Of a stretch of DNA of 64,000 bases, positions 18,889 through 27,959 are shown in pieces; position 1 is the stretch's first letter, and each line of letters opens with the position of its first letter. The position numbers were made by a program, and so were the translations under genes. The stretch is from JASHVB01 sp035508435 (GTDB lineage: Bacteria > Pseudomonadota > Alphaproteobacteria > Acetobacterales > Acetobacteraceae): NCBI GenBank assembly GCA_035508435.1, contig DATJNA010000115.1:1-64000 (forward strand), written 5' to 3'. Under the pieces are notes generated by a model that saw only the letters and a list, made by a program, of their open reading frames with translations, ran no database searches and was not told the DNA's origin.

Positions 18889-19986
18889 TCAGTGAATCCG
18901 ATTGATCTGGTTCTCGCTCAGCGCGCGGATGAAGTCCGGCAACGGGATGAACTCGACGGCATCGAGATATTTCGGCGCATTGCCGCCCTCGATTGCGATC
19001 GTCCAGAGCAAAAAGTGGCGGATCGCGGCGGCCGTGCCGGGATCCGGCTGCTGCACCGACACCACCACATATTCATAATTGATCAGCGGATACGAATTGT
19101 CCCCCGGCGCGAACGCCAGGCTCAGCCGTTCGTCGGCCGGCGTGCGCGGATCGAGCTCCGAGGCGGCGGCACTGATCGTTTTCGCTGTCGGCAGCAGGAA
19201 TTTCCCTGCCTGGTTCTTCACCACGGCAGTGCCCACGCTGGCCTTCGCGATCGCATCATGGAAGCTGATGCCGACATAGCCGATCGTGTAGGGCGCCGCG
19301 GCCAGCGCCTGCACCATGCCCTCGTTGCCTGTCGCGGTACGTTCACCGTCCACTGCCGGCCAGGCGACCGAAGTGCCGTAGCCGATCCTGTCCTCCCAAC
19401 GCTGCGTCGAGAAATCGAGGAATTGCGTGAACACGAACGTGTCGCCGGAAGGATCGGCCCGGCGCACCGGGATGATCGCCTGGTGCGGCAGCTTCGCACC
19501 CGGGTTCATGGCGGCGATCTCGGGCGCGTCCCACATGCGGATCGTTCCCGAATAGATGCCAGCCAGGGTGGGGCCATCCAGCTTCAGTGCCGTGCCGTTC
19601 AGCCCCGGCACGTTGTAGTTTATCGTCTGCGCCGAAATCGCCAGCGGAATATTCAGAATCCCGCGATTTTGTTGCATCTGCTCATCGGACATGTAGGCGT
19701 CCGATGCACCTATCTGCACGCGCCCGGCGATCGCCCCGGCAATGCCGTCGCCCGAGCCGGACCCATCGGTGGTGATGGCAATGCCGGAATGCGCCGCGAC
19801 ATAGTCGGGCACCCAGCGCTGGAACAGCGGATACAGCAGCGTCGAGCCGGCCTCGTGCAAGGTCTGGTCGGCGGCAGACGAGGCGGCGGTGGGCAGCATC
19901 CCCAGCGCGAGGCTCAGGGCGATGGCACAGGCTGCACGCGGCAGCGCGGTGTGGCGGGGTCGGCGGAAGGACATCGGGTGCCTCAT
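18889..19986 (-). CDS. pstS: Phosphate-binding periplasmic protein PstS
   Basis: This 365-residue protein has a Sec signal peptide ending near ASSAADQ, then the family's LHEAGSTLLYPLFQRW start and TTDGSGSGDGI. The phosphate-contact region RRADPSGDTFVFTQFLD and a C-terminal INYEYVVVS follow. It captures phosphate for the Pst ABC transporter. The usual pstC, pstA and pstB genes are absent here. It instead follows the MFS carrier gene by 30 bases, so the two are probably co-transcribed. Its stop faces the calpain gene with only 15 bases between. Confidence 0.92.
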   Translation of the reverse strand: MRHPMSFRRPRHTALPRAACAIALSLALGMLPTAASSAADQTLHEAGSTLLYPLFQRWVPDYVAAHSGIAITTDGSGSGDGIAGAIAGRVQIGASDAYMSDEQMQQNRGILNIPLAISAQTINYNVPGLNGTALKLDGPTLAGIYSGTIRMWDAPEIAAMNPGAKLPHQAIIPVRRADPSGDTFVFTQFLDFSTQRWEDRIGYGTSVAWPAVDGERTATGNEGMVQALAAAPYTIGYVGISFHDAIAKASVGTAVVKNQAGKFLLPTAKTISAAASELDPRTPADERLSLAFAPGDNSYPLINYEYVVVSVQQPDPGTAAAIRHFLLWTIAIEGGNAPKYLDAVEFIPLPDFIRALSENQINRIH

Positions 19987-20016
19987 TGTCGTCAGGCCTG
20001 CTTGCTTGCGGCCGCG

Positions 20017-21504
20017 TCACCGGCCGATTTCGTCCAGATTCACGCCGGTGGTTTCGATCCGGTAGATCCACGTAACCACCGCGCCAAGCACGGACGTCAC
20101 CACCAGCCCATAGAGCAAGGACCGCGTGCCGATGCCGGCCAGCAGGATCGGGAACAAAAAGGCGGTGGCCACCGCGCCGACCTTGGCGATGGCGGCGGCG
20201 AAGCCGGCGCCCATGCCGCGCACTTCGGTGGGGAACACCTCGCCTGCCAGCAGGTAGGTCTGCGCGTTGGGGCCGAGGTTGGTCATGAAGCTGAACAACA
20301 TGAAGCCGATGAAGATCAGGTCGATCTTCATCGAGCCGGTGAAGTCGATCGAGAACGACGCGATCAGCAGCCCCACGGCGCAGCCGATGAAGCCCAACAC
20401 CTGAAGCTTGATGCGGCCGGTAATGTCGGCCAGCACCACGGCGCAGAAAATGCCGACGATCAGCAGCAGGTTGATCATTGCCGCGCCTTTCGCGGCGAGG
20501 ACGTCGTCGGAGATCATGTCGCTGAGGCTGCGGATGTGGTCGGCGCCGCCGCCGAACGCCGCGGCAAGGATGGTTGGTGTGAAGATGCCGATGCCATAGG
20601 TGCCGAGGTCCTGGATGAACCATGGCGCCGAGGCGAAAATCGTGGCGCGGCGGTTGCGGGAGTTGAACAGGGCCATGAAGGAGGTATTGCCGCCATGGCC
20701 GCCTTGCCCTTCGCCGGGCCGCCGGTGCAGCACGATCTGCGAGGGATAACGCGGCTCGCGATGCAGCAGGCGGCGCACCGCATGCTCGGCTTTCTCATGG
20801 TGGCCGCGCACGGACAGCCAGTTGGCGCTTTCCGGGATGAAGAAGCGGCCGAACGTGACGATCAATGCCGGGATCAGCGCAGTGGCATACATCCAGCGCC
20901 AGGCATCCAGCGTGGGGTCGAGCACGAGCACCAGGCAGCCGATGCCGGTTCCACCCAGTGCGCCGAGTGCCTGGAAGCCGAACGCGCCGAGCACCAGCTT
21001 GCCGCGACTGGTGCTGGGGATGCTTTCGGAGATGATCATGTGCGCCGTCGGGTAGTCGCAGCCCAAGGCCATGCCCAGCCCGAACAAGCAGATCGCCAGC
21101 GAGAGGAAGTCGTTGCACAGGATCAGCAGCGCGAGGAACGCACAGAACAGGATCATTTCCGCAATGAACATGCGCTTGCGGCCGAAATAATCGGACAGGC
21201 CGCCGAGCAAGATCGCGCCCAGCAGGATGCCGAACAGGCTGGCGGCGCTGACGATACCTTTCTCGGCGGCACCGATATGGAATTCGCGCACGATCAGCGG
21301 CAGGGCGACGCCGGTCATGAACACGACGAAGCCTTCGAAGAACTTGCCGGCGGCGGCGAGGCCCCAGATGCGCCACTGCATCGACGTCATCGGCGCGGAT
21401 TTCAGGTTGGTCCCGTCGGACCACGCCGGCAGCTCGTCGATATACTCCTGCACGGACTTGGCATTGGCCGGCGCGGGGCGCGCGGCCGTTGCGACGTCGC
21501 TCAT
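20017..21504 (-). CDS. MFS transporter, possible phosphate/organic anion symporter
   Basis: This 495-residue carrier has about 12 membrane segments. It shows the MFS loop GGLSDYFGRKRMF, a GCDYPTAHMIISESIP segment like that of phosphate:proton and sugar/acid symporters, and a C-terminal ETTGVNLDEIGR. The start at 21504 is set by GGGGGAG nine bases upstream. Being directly upstream of pstS in the same direction suggests phosphate uptake; this is an inference from context, since sequence features alone also fit other anions or sugars. Confidence 0.82.
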   Translation of the reverse strand: MSDVATAARPAPANAKSVQEYIDELPAWSDGTNLKSAPMTSMQWRIWGLAAAGKFFEGFVVFMTGVALPLIVREFHIGAAEKGIVSAASLFGILLGAILLGGLSDYFGRKRMFIAEMILFCAFLALLILCNDFLSLAICLFGLGMALGCDYPTAHMIISESIPSTSRGKLVLGAFGFQALGALGGTGIGCLVLVLDPTLDAWRWMYATALIPALIVTFGRFFIPESANWLSVRGHHEKAEHAVRRLLHREPRYPSQIVLHRRPGEGQGGHGGNTSFMALFNSRNRRATIFASAPWFIQDLGTYGIGIFTPTILAAAFGGGADHIRSLSDMISDDVLAAKGAAMINLLLIVGIFCAVVLADITGRIKLQVLGFIGCAVGLLIASFSIDFTGSMKIDLIFIGFMLFSFMTNLGPNAQTYLLAGEVFPTEVRGMGAGFAAAIAKVGAVATAFLFPILLAGIGTRSLLYGLVVTSVLGAVVTWIYRIETTGVNLDEIGR

Positions 21505-21759
21505 GCGATGGCTCCCCCGTTTTGGCTGCCTCGCGGGCAGCAATCCGCGGCCGCTCCCGATTGGCGGCGGGACGAGGCACGCGCCCGCGGACATTGGCCA
21601 CAAGGAGCGCGGCATGGCTTGTGAAGTCTTGATTGCGATATGATGGCGAAAGTGTGACGGTGGGTGGGTCGCCGGGCGGCGGTGAGTGGGGACTCCGGCT
21701 CGGTTATCGCGCGTTCGCCGGTACCGCTTTCAGTAACGAGCTTTGCTGTGCGCTTCGCA

Positions 21760-22095
21760 TCACCCGCCGAATGTCCGCCGGGCGATCTCGAGCAAGGCTC
21801 GCAGATAGTCGTCGCCACCTTCCGGGAATGCATCGATGCCGATCCGCAGGCGGTACTCGTGCGTGAGCTGGGCAAAGTCGCTGATGTCGTCCGATTCAGC
21901 GAGCCAGTTGCAGATCGCGTCGTGTTCCCGATAGAGCGGCGATCCCTGACTGTGGCGGAGCGCATCGGCCAGCCGCTGCAGCCGTTCGCCGGCTGCGGCA
22001 CTTTGGCGATCGGCCGGGTTTGCGTCGACCTGGCGACGCCGCCATTCGGCCGTGGCTTCCAGGGCGGCGACTTCGGGAGGGTCGGGGTCTGTCAT
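21760..22095 (-). CDS. Small conserved-looking hypothetical protein
   Basis: I do not recognise this 111-residue protein. It is charged and predicted soluble, with a helical look (LEATAEWRRRQVDANPADRQ region, then DAICNWLAESDDISDFAQL). The start at 22095 has GGAG about eleven bases upstream. A longer upstream frame would run through the 11-bp tandem repeat, so I reject that longer start. It lies 255 bases downstream of the MFS start, on the same strand as the MFS gene. Confidence 0.55.
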   Translation of the reverse strand: MTDPDPPEVAALEATAEWRRRQVDANPADRQSAAAGERLQRLADALRHSQGSPLYREHDAICNWLAESDDISDFAQLTHEYRLRIGIDAFPEGGDDYLRALLEIARRTFGG

Positions 22096-22199
22096 GGCGG
22101 ATGTCTCCGCGGGTCCTGGCCGCCACCATCTCCGCGACGCGTGGCGGCGGTGGTCGGATGATCGGGCCGAGAGGCTAAGGTCGCCGCGCCTTGCAGCCA

Positions 22200-22276
22200 A
22201 GGCAATAGACAGGCAATCGACAGGCAATCGCCAGGCAATCGCCAGGCAATCGACAGGCAATCGACAGGCAATCGAC
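22200..22276. repeat. 11-bp tandem repeat, seven units
   Basis: Seven consecutive 11-base units of the form AGGCAATCGAC run from 22200 to 22276, with A/C variation at one position and one TAG variant in the first unit. It lies just upstream of the leftward hypothetical gene. There are no spacers. Confidence 0.95.
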
Positions 22277-22287
22277 CGATTGCTGTT

Positions 22288-22347
22288 ATCGCGACCCGGT
22301 CACTTGCTTTCATCGCGACCCGGTCACTTGCTTTCATCGCGACGCGA
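22288..22347. repeat. 24-bp tandem repeat, two and a half units
   Basis: Two identical 24-base units (22288-22311, 22312-22335), beginning ATCGCGACCCGGTCA, are followed by a diverged partial third. Together with the 11-bp array and copy B of the dispersed repeat, it fills the gap from 22096 to 22805, in which I find no gene. Confidence 0.9.
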
Positions 22348-22373
22348 TCCCGGTCAATGCGCAGCGATCCGTT

Positions 22374-22514
22374 GCCGTCATTGCGAGGGCCGCGAGCCAA
22401 GCGCGGCGGATCGCCGCAATCGCGACCGAAATTGTGTCCCGACGTGTCGTTCGTTCACCCGATCGGGATTGCCGCGTCCCGCCGCGCTTCGCTTGCGGTA
22501 CCCGCAATGGCACG
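22374..22514. repeat. Dispersed inverted repeat, copy B
   Basis: CGTCATTGCGAGGG near 22375 is mirrored by CCCGCAATGGCA ending about 22512. The interior has CGCGCTTCGCTTGCGG, as in copies A and D. It is the most diverged of the four copies. It ends about 290 bases before the flippase start. Confidence 0.7.
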
Positions 22515-22805
22515 TGGCCGTCGCCATGACAGGGAGACGGAGCCCGCAACAGCGCGCGGCGAATTGACCGATTCCGATCGGTGACGATGTTCACACCGAC
22601 GGGGCCACAAGCAGCGATCGCGCCGCCAGGTGCACCGGCCCGCTGCGCTGCCCGCCTCACTTCCGCGTTAGTCTCCGGCCGCGCCCGGCGCGACGCCCCA
22701 TCTATGCGACGCTTCCGAGGCCCACATGCATCCCGTCTCCGCTCGCCGACACGCTCCACCGATCATTCCCGCGCAACCCCGTTCAACCAGCCACAAGAGC
22801 CGCGG

Positions 22806-24158
22806 ATGCCTGTCCATTCCGTGCTGACGGATCGCGTCTCCGCACTGGTCCTGGACCGTGTCGGGTCGTTGCGCGGGCACGCGTCGCGTCGCAGCTTCAC
22901 CTGGAACGTTTCCGTGATGCTGACGGGCACCGTCGCCGGCCAGGCAATCAGCCTGGCCATGACGCCGCTGATCACCCGTTTGTTCACACCGGAGCAGTTC
23001 GGCTATCTCGGCGTCTACAACACCGCATTGCTCACGCTCGGCACCATCGCGTGCCTCGGCCTCGAGCTCGCCATCCCGATCTGCATGGCCGACGCCGAGT
23101 ATGCCGACTTGCTCGCGCTCTGCGGCGTCGCGCTGGCTTGTGTCACGACGCTGGTGGGGCTTGCCTGCTGGCTGGTGCCGGCGGCGACGCTGGCACAAGT
23201 GTCGCTCGCGCCGCTCGCCGACTATCGCTGGCTGCTGCCGGTCGGGCTCGCGTTGCTTGGCGGCTACTACGTCATGGTCGCCGCGGCGACGCGCGCCGGC
23301 AGCTTCCGGGAAATCGCCAGCACGCGCATTTCCCAGGGCATCAGCGGCCCGGTGTCGCAGCTCGTGCTCGGCCTGCTGGGCACCGGCACGCCGGGATTGC
23401 TCGGCGGTTATGTCATTGGCCAGACCAGCGGCACACTGCTGTTATTGCTGGACCTGCTTCGCCGACAACGCGGCCTGCTGCGCGGCATCACCTGGCGCGG
23501 CATCGTCGCCGTGGCGCGCCGCTATGCCGGCTTCCCATTGCTCGCGAGCTGGGCACGCTTGCTCGACATGGCCACCGGCACGATCGTCTTCGTACTGTTC
23601 TCCGACTTCTATTCCTCCGCCACGGTCGGATTCATGTTCCTGTCGCAGCGGGTGCTGATGCGGCCGTTGGTCATCGTCAGCACCTCACTATTGCAGGTCT
23701 TCACCGGCGAGGCCGGTCGGGCGATCTCGCAGGATCCCGCCCTGTTGCGCCGCCGCTTCTATCAGGTGGTGCCGCGCCTGTTTGCCATGGCACTCGCCTG
23801 GATCTTGCTCGGCAACCTGGTCGCGACCTGGGCGTTCCCGATCTTCTTCGGCAGTGTCTGGGGTAACGCGATCCCCTATCTGCGCGCCATGAGCCTGGCA
23901 GGGCTGATGCAGGCCGTGCTGCATCCCGTTTCGACGACGTTGCAGATGCTGGAATATCAGATCACGGCGGTGGCCTGGCAGATTGGGCGCCTCGCCCTGG
24001 TTGCCGCCGCGGTGGTGCTGCCATGGCAGGCCGGTTTCTCGGCCGTCGCCACATTATGGATCGACTCCGCCGCCGAGGCCGGGAGCTGCCTTGTCCTGTT
24101 ATTGCTCATGATCTGGGCGATCGAGCGGACGGCAGCGCGCCACGGCCAGAGCGCATAA
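22806..24158 (+). CDS. Polysaccharide flippase (Wzx-like) membrane protein
   Basis: This 450-residue protein has about 12 hydrophobic segments. Its start, SFTWNVSVMLTGTVAGQAI followed by PLITRLFTPEQFGYLGVY, is characteristic of lipid-linked oligosaccharide flippases of the polysaccharide-biosynthesis export family. It would move an undecaprenyl-linked glycan across the inner membrane. No glycosyltransferase cluster surrounds it. The start at 22806 places the family N-terminus correctly; a longer frame begins at 22581 but its extra 75 residues run through low-quality Arg/Pro sequence. The ribosome-binding site is weak (AAGAG). Confidence 0.8.
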   Translation: MPVHSVLTDRVSALVLDRVGSLRGHASRRSFTWNVSVMLTGTVAGQAISLAMTPLITRLFTPEQFGYLGVYNTALLTLGTIACLGLELAIPICMADAEYADLLALCGVALACVTTLVGLACWLVPAATLAQVSLAPLADYRWLLPVGLALLGGYYVMVAAATRAGSFREIASTRISQGISGPVSQLVLGLLGTGTPGLLGGYVIGQTSGTLLLLLDLLRRQRGLLRGITWRGIVAVARRYAGFPLLASWARLLDMATGTIVFVLFSDFYSSATVGFMFLSQRVLMRPLVIVSTSLLQVFTGEAGRAISQDPALLRRRFYQVVPRLFAMALAWILLGNLVATWAFPIFFGSVWGNAIPYLRAMSLAGLMQAVLHPVSTTLQMLEYQITAVAWQIGRLALVAAAVVLPWQAGFSAVATLWIDSAAEAGSCLVLLLLMIWAIERTAARHGQSA

Positions 24159-24250
24159 CCTTTCGGCGTCGCTGCACGCGCTTGTGACGGCAGCGGATGC
24201 CAGGCGGGCCGATATGCCGCGGGCGAACCGCATTCAGAGGAAATCGCGCG

Positions 24251-24385
24251 ATGCGCCTGGTTTTGTTTGTCCTGTTGTTGCCGCTGGCGTTGGCCGGCTG
24301 CATTTCCTTCAGCAGCAGCGATCCGCCGCCGCCCGCGCATAACACCACTGTCGTGGTACCGCCGGGCTCAACCGTGACCCATTGA
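24251..24385 (+). CDS. Small lipoprotein (44 residues)
   Basis: A clear lipoprotein signal, MRLVLFVLLLPLALAGC, is followed by a short mature peptide of about 28 residues (ISFSSSDPPPPAHNTTVVVP, then PGSTVTH). GAGGAAA lies about eight bases before the ATG at 24251. It is small but looks genuine. Its last 18 bases overlap the 3' end of the convergent DUF2459-type gene. The function is unknown; it belongs to the class of tiny envelope lipoproteins. Confidence 0.72.
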   Translation: MRLVLFVLLLPLALAGCISFSSSDPPPPAHNTTVVVPPGSTVTH

Positions 24386-25033
24386 TGCCTGGCGCGCCGC
24401 GACCGCACGCGCCAGGCCCATGACCTGACCCGCGAACAACACGCCGGAGGCCGAGACAGGCAGGCCGCCGGCGCGCAGCATCTGCGCGGTCCAGGTGTTG
24501 CAGGTATCGAACGCGTCGTAGGTGCCGCGCGCGGCGAAGAACATGCTGCCAGGATAGGGACCGTCCGCCAGCAGCTTCGGTGTGCCGTCGGGTGTGGTCT
24601 CCAGCTCCTGCCAGATCGCGGCTTCGATGCGTGCCATGCCGTCGGTCGTGACATGCAGCACCACGACGTGCTGCGCGCCGAATGCAGCCTCGGGAGGCGC
24701 TATCAGTGCTGTCGCCAACAGGGCGCTTTGACTGGGAAGCAATGCGCTCAGCATCTCTCCCAGCGTCGCCCGCCGCGACAGCAGGTACTGGCGTTCGCCG
24801 AAGCCGAAGGTGAGGAAGCGCACGCCGGGAAAGCGTTGCTGCAACGAACCGAGGCGACCGCCCATCTCCTCCACCGGAAGCCCGATATCGGTGTGCCAGC
24901 CGCGATCGATGGCGTAGATGACATCCGGACCCGGCGGGGCGACATCGCCCACGGGCGGCGTGCAGCCGTTCAGCAGCAGTGCACAGGCGAGCGCCGGGGG
25001 AGCGATGCGGGCCACGCGCCGCGCCGCCGGCAT
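24368..25033 (-). CDS. DUF2459/TIGR02117-type lipoprotein
   Basis: This 221-residue protein has a lipobox (LACALLLNGC) and the family features VIYAIDRGWHTDIGLPVEEM near the start and TCNTWTAQMLRAGGLPVS near the end. The conserved His and Cys residues suggest a papain-like (NlpC-like) hydrolase fold, but no activity is established that I know of. Its start lies one base after the stop of the alpha/beta hydrolase gene, so the two are an operon and probably translationally coupled. Confidence 0.75.
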   Translation of the reverse strand: MPAARRVARIAPPALACALLLNGCTPPVGDVAPPGPDVIYAIDRGWHTDIGLPVEEMGGRLGSLQQRFPGVRFLTFGFGERQYLLSRRATLGEMLSALLPSQSALLATALIAPPEAAFGAQHVVVLHVTTDGMARIEAAIWQELETTPDGTPKLLADGPYPGSMFFAARGTYDAFDTCNTWTAQMLRAGGLPVSASGVLFAGQVMGLARAVAARQASMGHG

Positions 25034-25034
25034 G

Positions 25035-25886
25035 TCAGGCGCCGGCGTTCACTCCGTTATCGAACCAGTGCGCGGCGGAGAAGGCGGACATGCGCATGCC
25101 CTCATGTCCGACACCTGGCACCACCACCAGCCGCCAGTTGCACGGCACGCCGAGCGCGGCCGCCGCGGCCCGGCCGCACTCCAGGTAGTGATGCGCGCGG
25201 GCGAAACGGTGCGGTCCCTGTCGCTGCGCCTCCTCGTGGCGCGGCAGGTTATCGGCCTCCGTCTCCGTGTCACGATCACCGGCGAAGATCACCAGCGGAT
25301 AGGCCAGCAGTCTGGCTACGTCGTCGCCCGTCAGACCGATGCCGCCGAGGCCGAATGGATAGGCGCGATCCAGGGTCGGTTCGCAATACACCCCGGCATT
25401 GGCTGCCCCGACTGCCTCGAGCCAGCCATGCGGCTGCGTCGCGAGCAATCGATGCACGAATTGGCTGCCGGCGGAGTGGCCCCAGAGATGCACTTTGTCG
25501 CGTGTCGTGATGCCAGCGTCACGCAGCAGCGCGAAGACGCGGCCCGGAATCGCATAAGACCAAGCCTCGCGCGGACGCACCCCGCCATCGTCGGCATGCA
25601 CCAGGCCATTGTTGTAAGGGCCGGGCCCGGGCCATTCGCCGGTGGGAAAGGTGATTGCGACGATCAGCAAACCGTGCCGGTCCGCCGTCGGCACCCAGGC
25701 GTCGCGATACTCGCTGCCGTTGCGGTTCATCCCATGCTGCACGATCACCACCGGACTGTCGGGCGCATGCCTCGCGGGGCGATGGCATTCCAGCACCAGC
25801 TTGCGCTCGGGATTGAGCGGATCGGCATAGGGGATGCTGGCGGACCCTCCGATCGGCAGCGCCTGTTTCAGTTCGTTCGGTGTCAT
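25035..25886 (-). CDS. Alpha/beta hydrolase (PHB depolymerase/esterase-like)
   Basis: This 283-residue hydrolase has an oxyanion-hole segment VIVQHGMNRNGSEYRD, the nucleophile elbow GHSAGS, an acid in FAGDRDTETEADN and the histidine in PGVGHEGMRM, which makes a complete triad. The Q-HGMNRNG type of start is shared with poly(hydroxybutyrate) depolymerase and feruloyl-esterase relatives. There is no signal peptide, so it is probably cytoplasmic. The start at 25886 is chosen because the upstream extension crosses the 23-bp repeats. It is divergent from the BBE oxidase. Confidence 0.82.
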   Translation of the reverse strand: MTPNELKQALPIGGSASIPYADPLNPERKLVLECHRPARHAPDSPVVIVQHGMNRNGSEYRDAWVPTADRHGLLIVAITFPTGEWPGPGPYNNGLVHADDGGVRPREAWSYAIPGRVFALLRDAGITTRDKVHLWGHSAGSQFVHRLLATQPHGWLEAVGAANAGVYCEPTLDRAYPFGLGGIGLTGDDVARLLAYPLVIFAGDRDTETEADNLPRHEEAQRQGPHRFARAHHYLECGRAAAAALGVPCNWRLVVVPGVGHEGMRMSAFSAAHWFDNGVNAGA

Positions 25887-26030
25887 CGTGCGATTCTGAC
25901 CTGTTGCGACGGAGCAGGATGTCCGATGGATTGTCCGCCGCCGCGGCGGAAGCGGCAAGCACGCCTCGACGGTTGGCGCCCGGGTCGCCTGCGGCGTCGG
26001 CCCACTTATATGGTTGGCCTTCTTTGGTTG

Positions 26031-26109
26031 GGAAAACATGAGGCGACAGTCGGGGGAAGCATGAGGCGACAGTTGGAGGAAACATGAGGCGACGGTTGGA
26101 GGAAACATG
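26031..26109 (+). promoter_or_regulatory. 23-bp repeat: tandem RBS/start codons forming a chain of three coupled mini-ORFs
   Basis: ATG codons occur at 26038, 26061, 26084 and 26107, exactly 23 bases apart, each preceded by a GGAGGAAAC-like ribosome site (weaker in the first). The first three open frames of eight codons encode MRRQSGEA, MRRQLEET and MRRRLEET. Each ends in a TGA that overlaps the next ATG as ATGA. The fourth ATG is the start of the BBE oxidase, which begins MRRRDLL. This architecture predicts translation re-initiation from one unit to the next. Confidence 0.8.
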
Positions 26110-27933
26110 AGGCGACGCGACTTGCTCGGCGGGATCGCTGCCGCGCCGATTGTAACCTGCGTTCCTGGGGTCACCACGGCCCCGGCGCGCGCGGCCGTCG
26201 TGCCCAAGGCCCAGCGGGTCCGCCCTGGCGATGCAGGCTGGCCTGCGCGCGCCGCCTGGGATGCGCTACGTCGCAATACCCGCGGACGCCTGGGCGCGGT
26301 GAGAACTCCATTGGCCGCCTGCCAGGACGAGCCCGAAGGCGCCGTCTGCGCTGAACTCTTCCACGAACTGAAGAACCCCTACTACATCGGCGATCAGCCC
26401 GGGCTGACACAGACGACCGGCTGGCTCGACGCCTGGACGTTCGAGCCCAGCGCCTATGTCGTCGCGGCGGAGACCACCGCGGATGTCGTGGCGGCGGTGC
26501 GGTTTGCGCGGCATCATAATCTGCGTCTGGTGGTGAAGGGGGGCGGGCACAGCTATCTCGGTCGCTCCAATGCTCCGGATTCACTGCTGATCTGGACGCG
26601 GCGCATGAACGCCGTGGTGCACCATGATGCGTTCGTGCCACGCGGCTGTGCCGGCCGCATGGCGCCGCGGCAGGCGGTGAGCATCGGGGCCGGCGCCATC
26701 TGGGGCCAGATCTACAATGAGGTGGCGGTACGCGGCGGACGCTACGTCCAGGGCGGCGGCTGCCTGACGGTCGGCGTTGCGGGTCTCGTGCAGGCCGGCG
26801 GATTTGGCAGCTTCACCAAGATGTTCGGCACCGCCGCCGCCAACTTGCTCGAGGCCGAGGTCGTCACCGCCGACGGGACTGTACGGATCGCCAATCCATG
26901 CCGTCACCCGGACCTGTTCTGGGGCCTGAAAGGCGGCGGCGGCGGCAGCCTGGGCGTCGTCACGCGGCTCACTTTGCAGACCCATGCGCTGCCGGAATGG
27001 GCCGGTGGCGTGCATGCCACGATCCACGCGACCTCCGACGCCGCGTTGCGTCGTTTCGTCGGGCGCTTCATCGCGTTCTACGCCGACAATCTGTTCGCCC
27101 CGCAATGGGGCGAGATCGTCACCCTGCGGCCCGGACGCAGGATCGACATCCGGATGTCATGCATCGGGCTCGATCGAGCGCAGGCCGAAGCGGTCTGGCG
27201 TCCGTTCTTCGCATGGATCGCTGGCTCACCGCAGGACTTCACCGCCGCATCAACACCCGGAATCGGCGCGGTGTTGGCCCGCGACATGTGGAACCCAGCG
27301 TTCCTGCGGGCCTATGTCCCGCAGCTCGTTCGCTCCGACGACCGCCCCGGCGCCACCAGGAAAAGCATCTTCTGGGCCGCCAATCTCGCAGAGGCCGGCC
27401 ACTTCATCCACGCCTACCAGTCGCTGTGGTTGCCGCGTGCCTTGCTGGAACCGCAACGTCAGGCAACGCTGGCGGATGCTTTGTGCGCCGCCAGTCAGCA
27501 TGCACCCGTGGAACTGCATTTCCAGAAAGGATTGGCCGGCGCGTCCGCCGATGCGGTGGCGGGCACGCGCGATACGGCGATGAATCCGATGGTGCTCGAT
27601 GCCTTCGTGCTGGCAATCATCGGCAGCGAGGGTCCGCCCAGCTATCCTGGTTTGGCCGGCCACACACCCGATCTGCCGGCGGCTCGAGGGTCCGCCGCCA
27701 AAGTCGCCACCGCCATGGCAGCGCTAAAGGCGCTGACACCGGACAACGGCTGCTATTTCGCCGAGAGCGATTACTTCGCCACCGGATGGCAGCAGGCGTA
27801 TTGGGGGACCAGCTATCCACGCCTGCTTGCCGTCAAGCGAAAATACGATCCACAGGGCCTGTTCTTCGTTCATCATGGTGTCGGCAGCGAAGATTGGAGC
27901 GCCGACGGCTTCACCAGGCTGACAGCAACATAG
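26107..27933 (+). CDS. Tat-exported FAD-linked oxidoreductase (berberine-bridge type)
   Basis: This 608-residue protein starts with a Tat-like signal (MRRRDLLGGIAAAP, likely cleavage after PARA). The FAD domain has VVKGGGHSYLG, whose His is the usual covalent FAD attachment residue in this family. Further on come GGGCLTVGVAGLVQAGGFG (FAD-binding loop) and a C-terminal BBE segment YWGTSYPRLLAVKRKYDPQG. It probably oxidises a sugar, alcohol or aromatic compound in the periplasm with oxygen or another acceptor; the substrate is unknown. The start lies in the last unit of a repeated RBS/ATG array, which may set its expression. Confidence 0.87.
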   Translation: MRRRDLLGGIAAAPIVTCVPGVTTAPARAAVVPKAQRVRPGDAGWPARAAWDALRRNTRGRLGAVRTPLAACQDEPEGAVCAELFHELKNPYYIGDQPGLTQTTGWLDAWTFEPSAYVVAAETTADVVAAVRFARHHNLRLVVKGGGHSYLGRSNAPDSLLIWTRRMNAVVHHDAFVPRGCAGRMAPRQAVSIGAGAIWGQIYNEVAVRGGRYVQGGGCLTVGVAGLVQAGGFGSFTKMFGTAAANLLEAEVVTADGTVRIANPCRHPDLFWGLKGGGGGSLGVVTRLTLQTHALPEWAGGVHATIHATSDAALRRFVGRFIAFYADNLFAPQWGEIVTLRPGRRIDIRMSCIGLDRAQAEAVWRPFFAWIAGSPQDFTAASTPGIGAVLARDMWNPAFLRAYVPQLVRSDDRPGATRKSIFWAANLAEAGHFIHAYQSLWLPRALLEPQRQATLADALCAASQHAPVELHFQKGLAGASADAVAGTRDTAMNPMVLDAFVLAIIGSEGPPSYPGLAGHTPDLPAARGSAAKVATAMAALKALTPDNGCYFAESDYFATGWQQAYWGTSYPRLLAVKRKYDPQGLFFVHHGVGSEDWSADGFTRLTAT

Positions 27934-27959
27934 CAGCCGGCGGCGTCTCCTGGCGCGAT

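Noticed and set aside
18877..21624. 915-codon rightward frame across pstS and the MFS gene
   Set aside because: It is antisense to two clearly recognised genes, is His/Arg/Gln-rich, and has no recognisable domain.
25887..26276. N-terminal extension of the alpha/beta hydrolase
   Set aside because: It runs through the 23-bp repeats on the opposite strand of the BBE start and has no hydrolase features.
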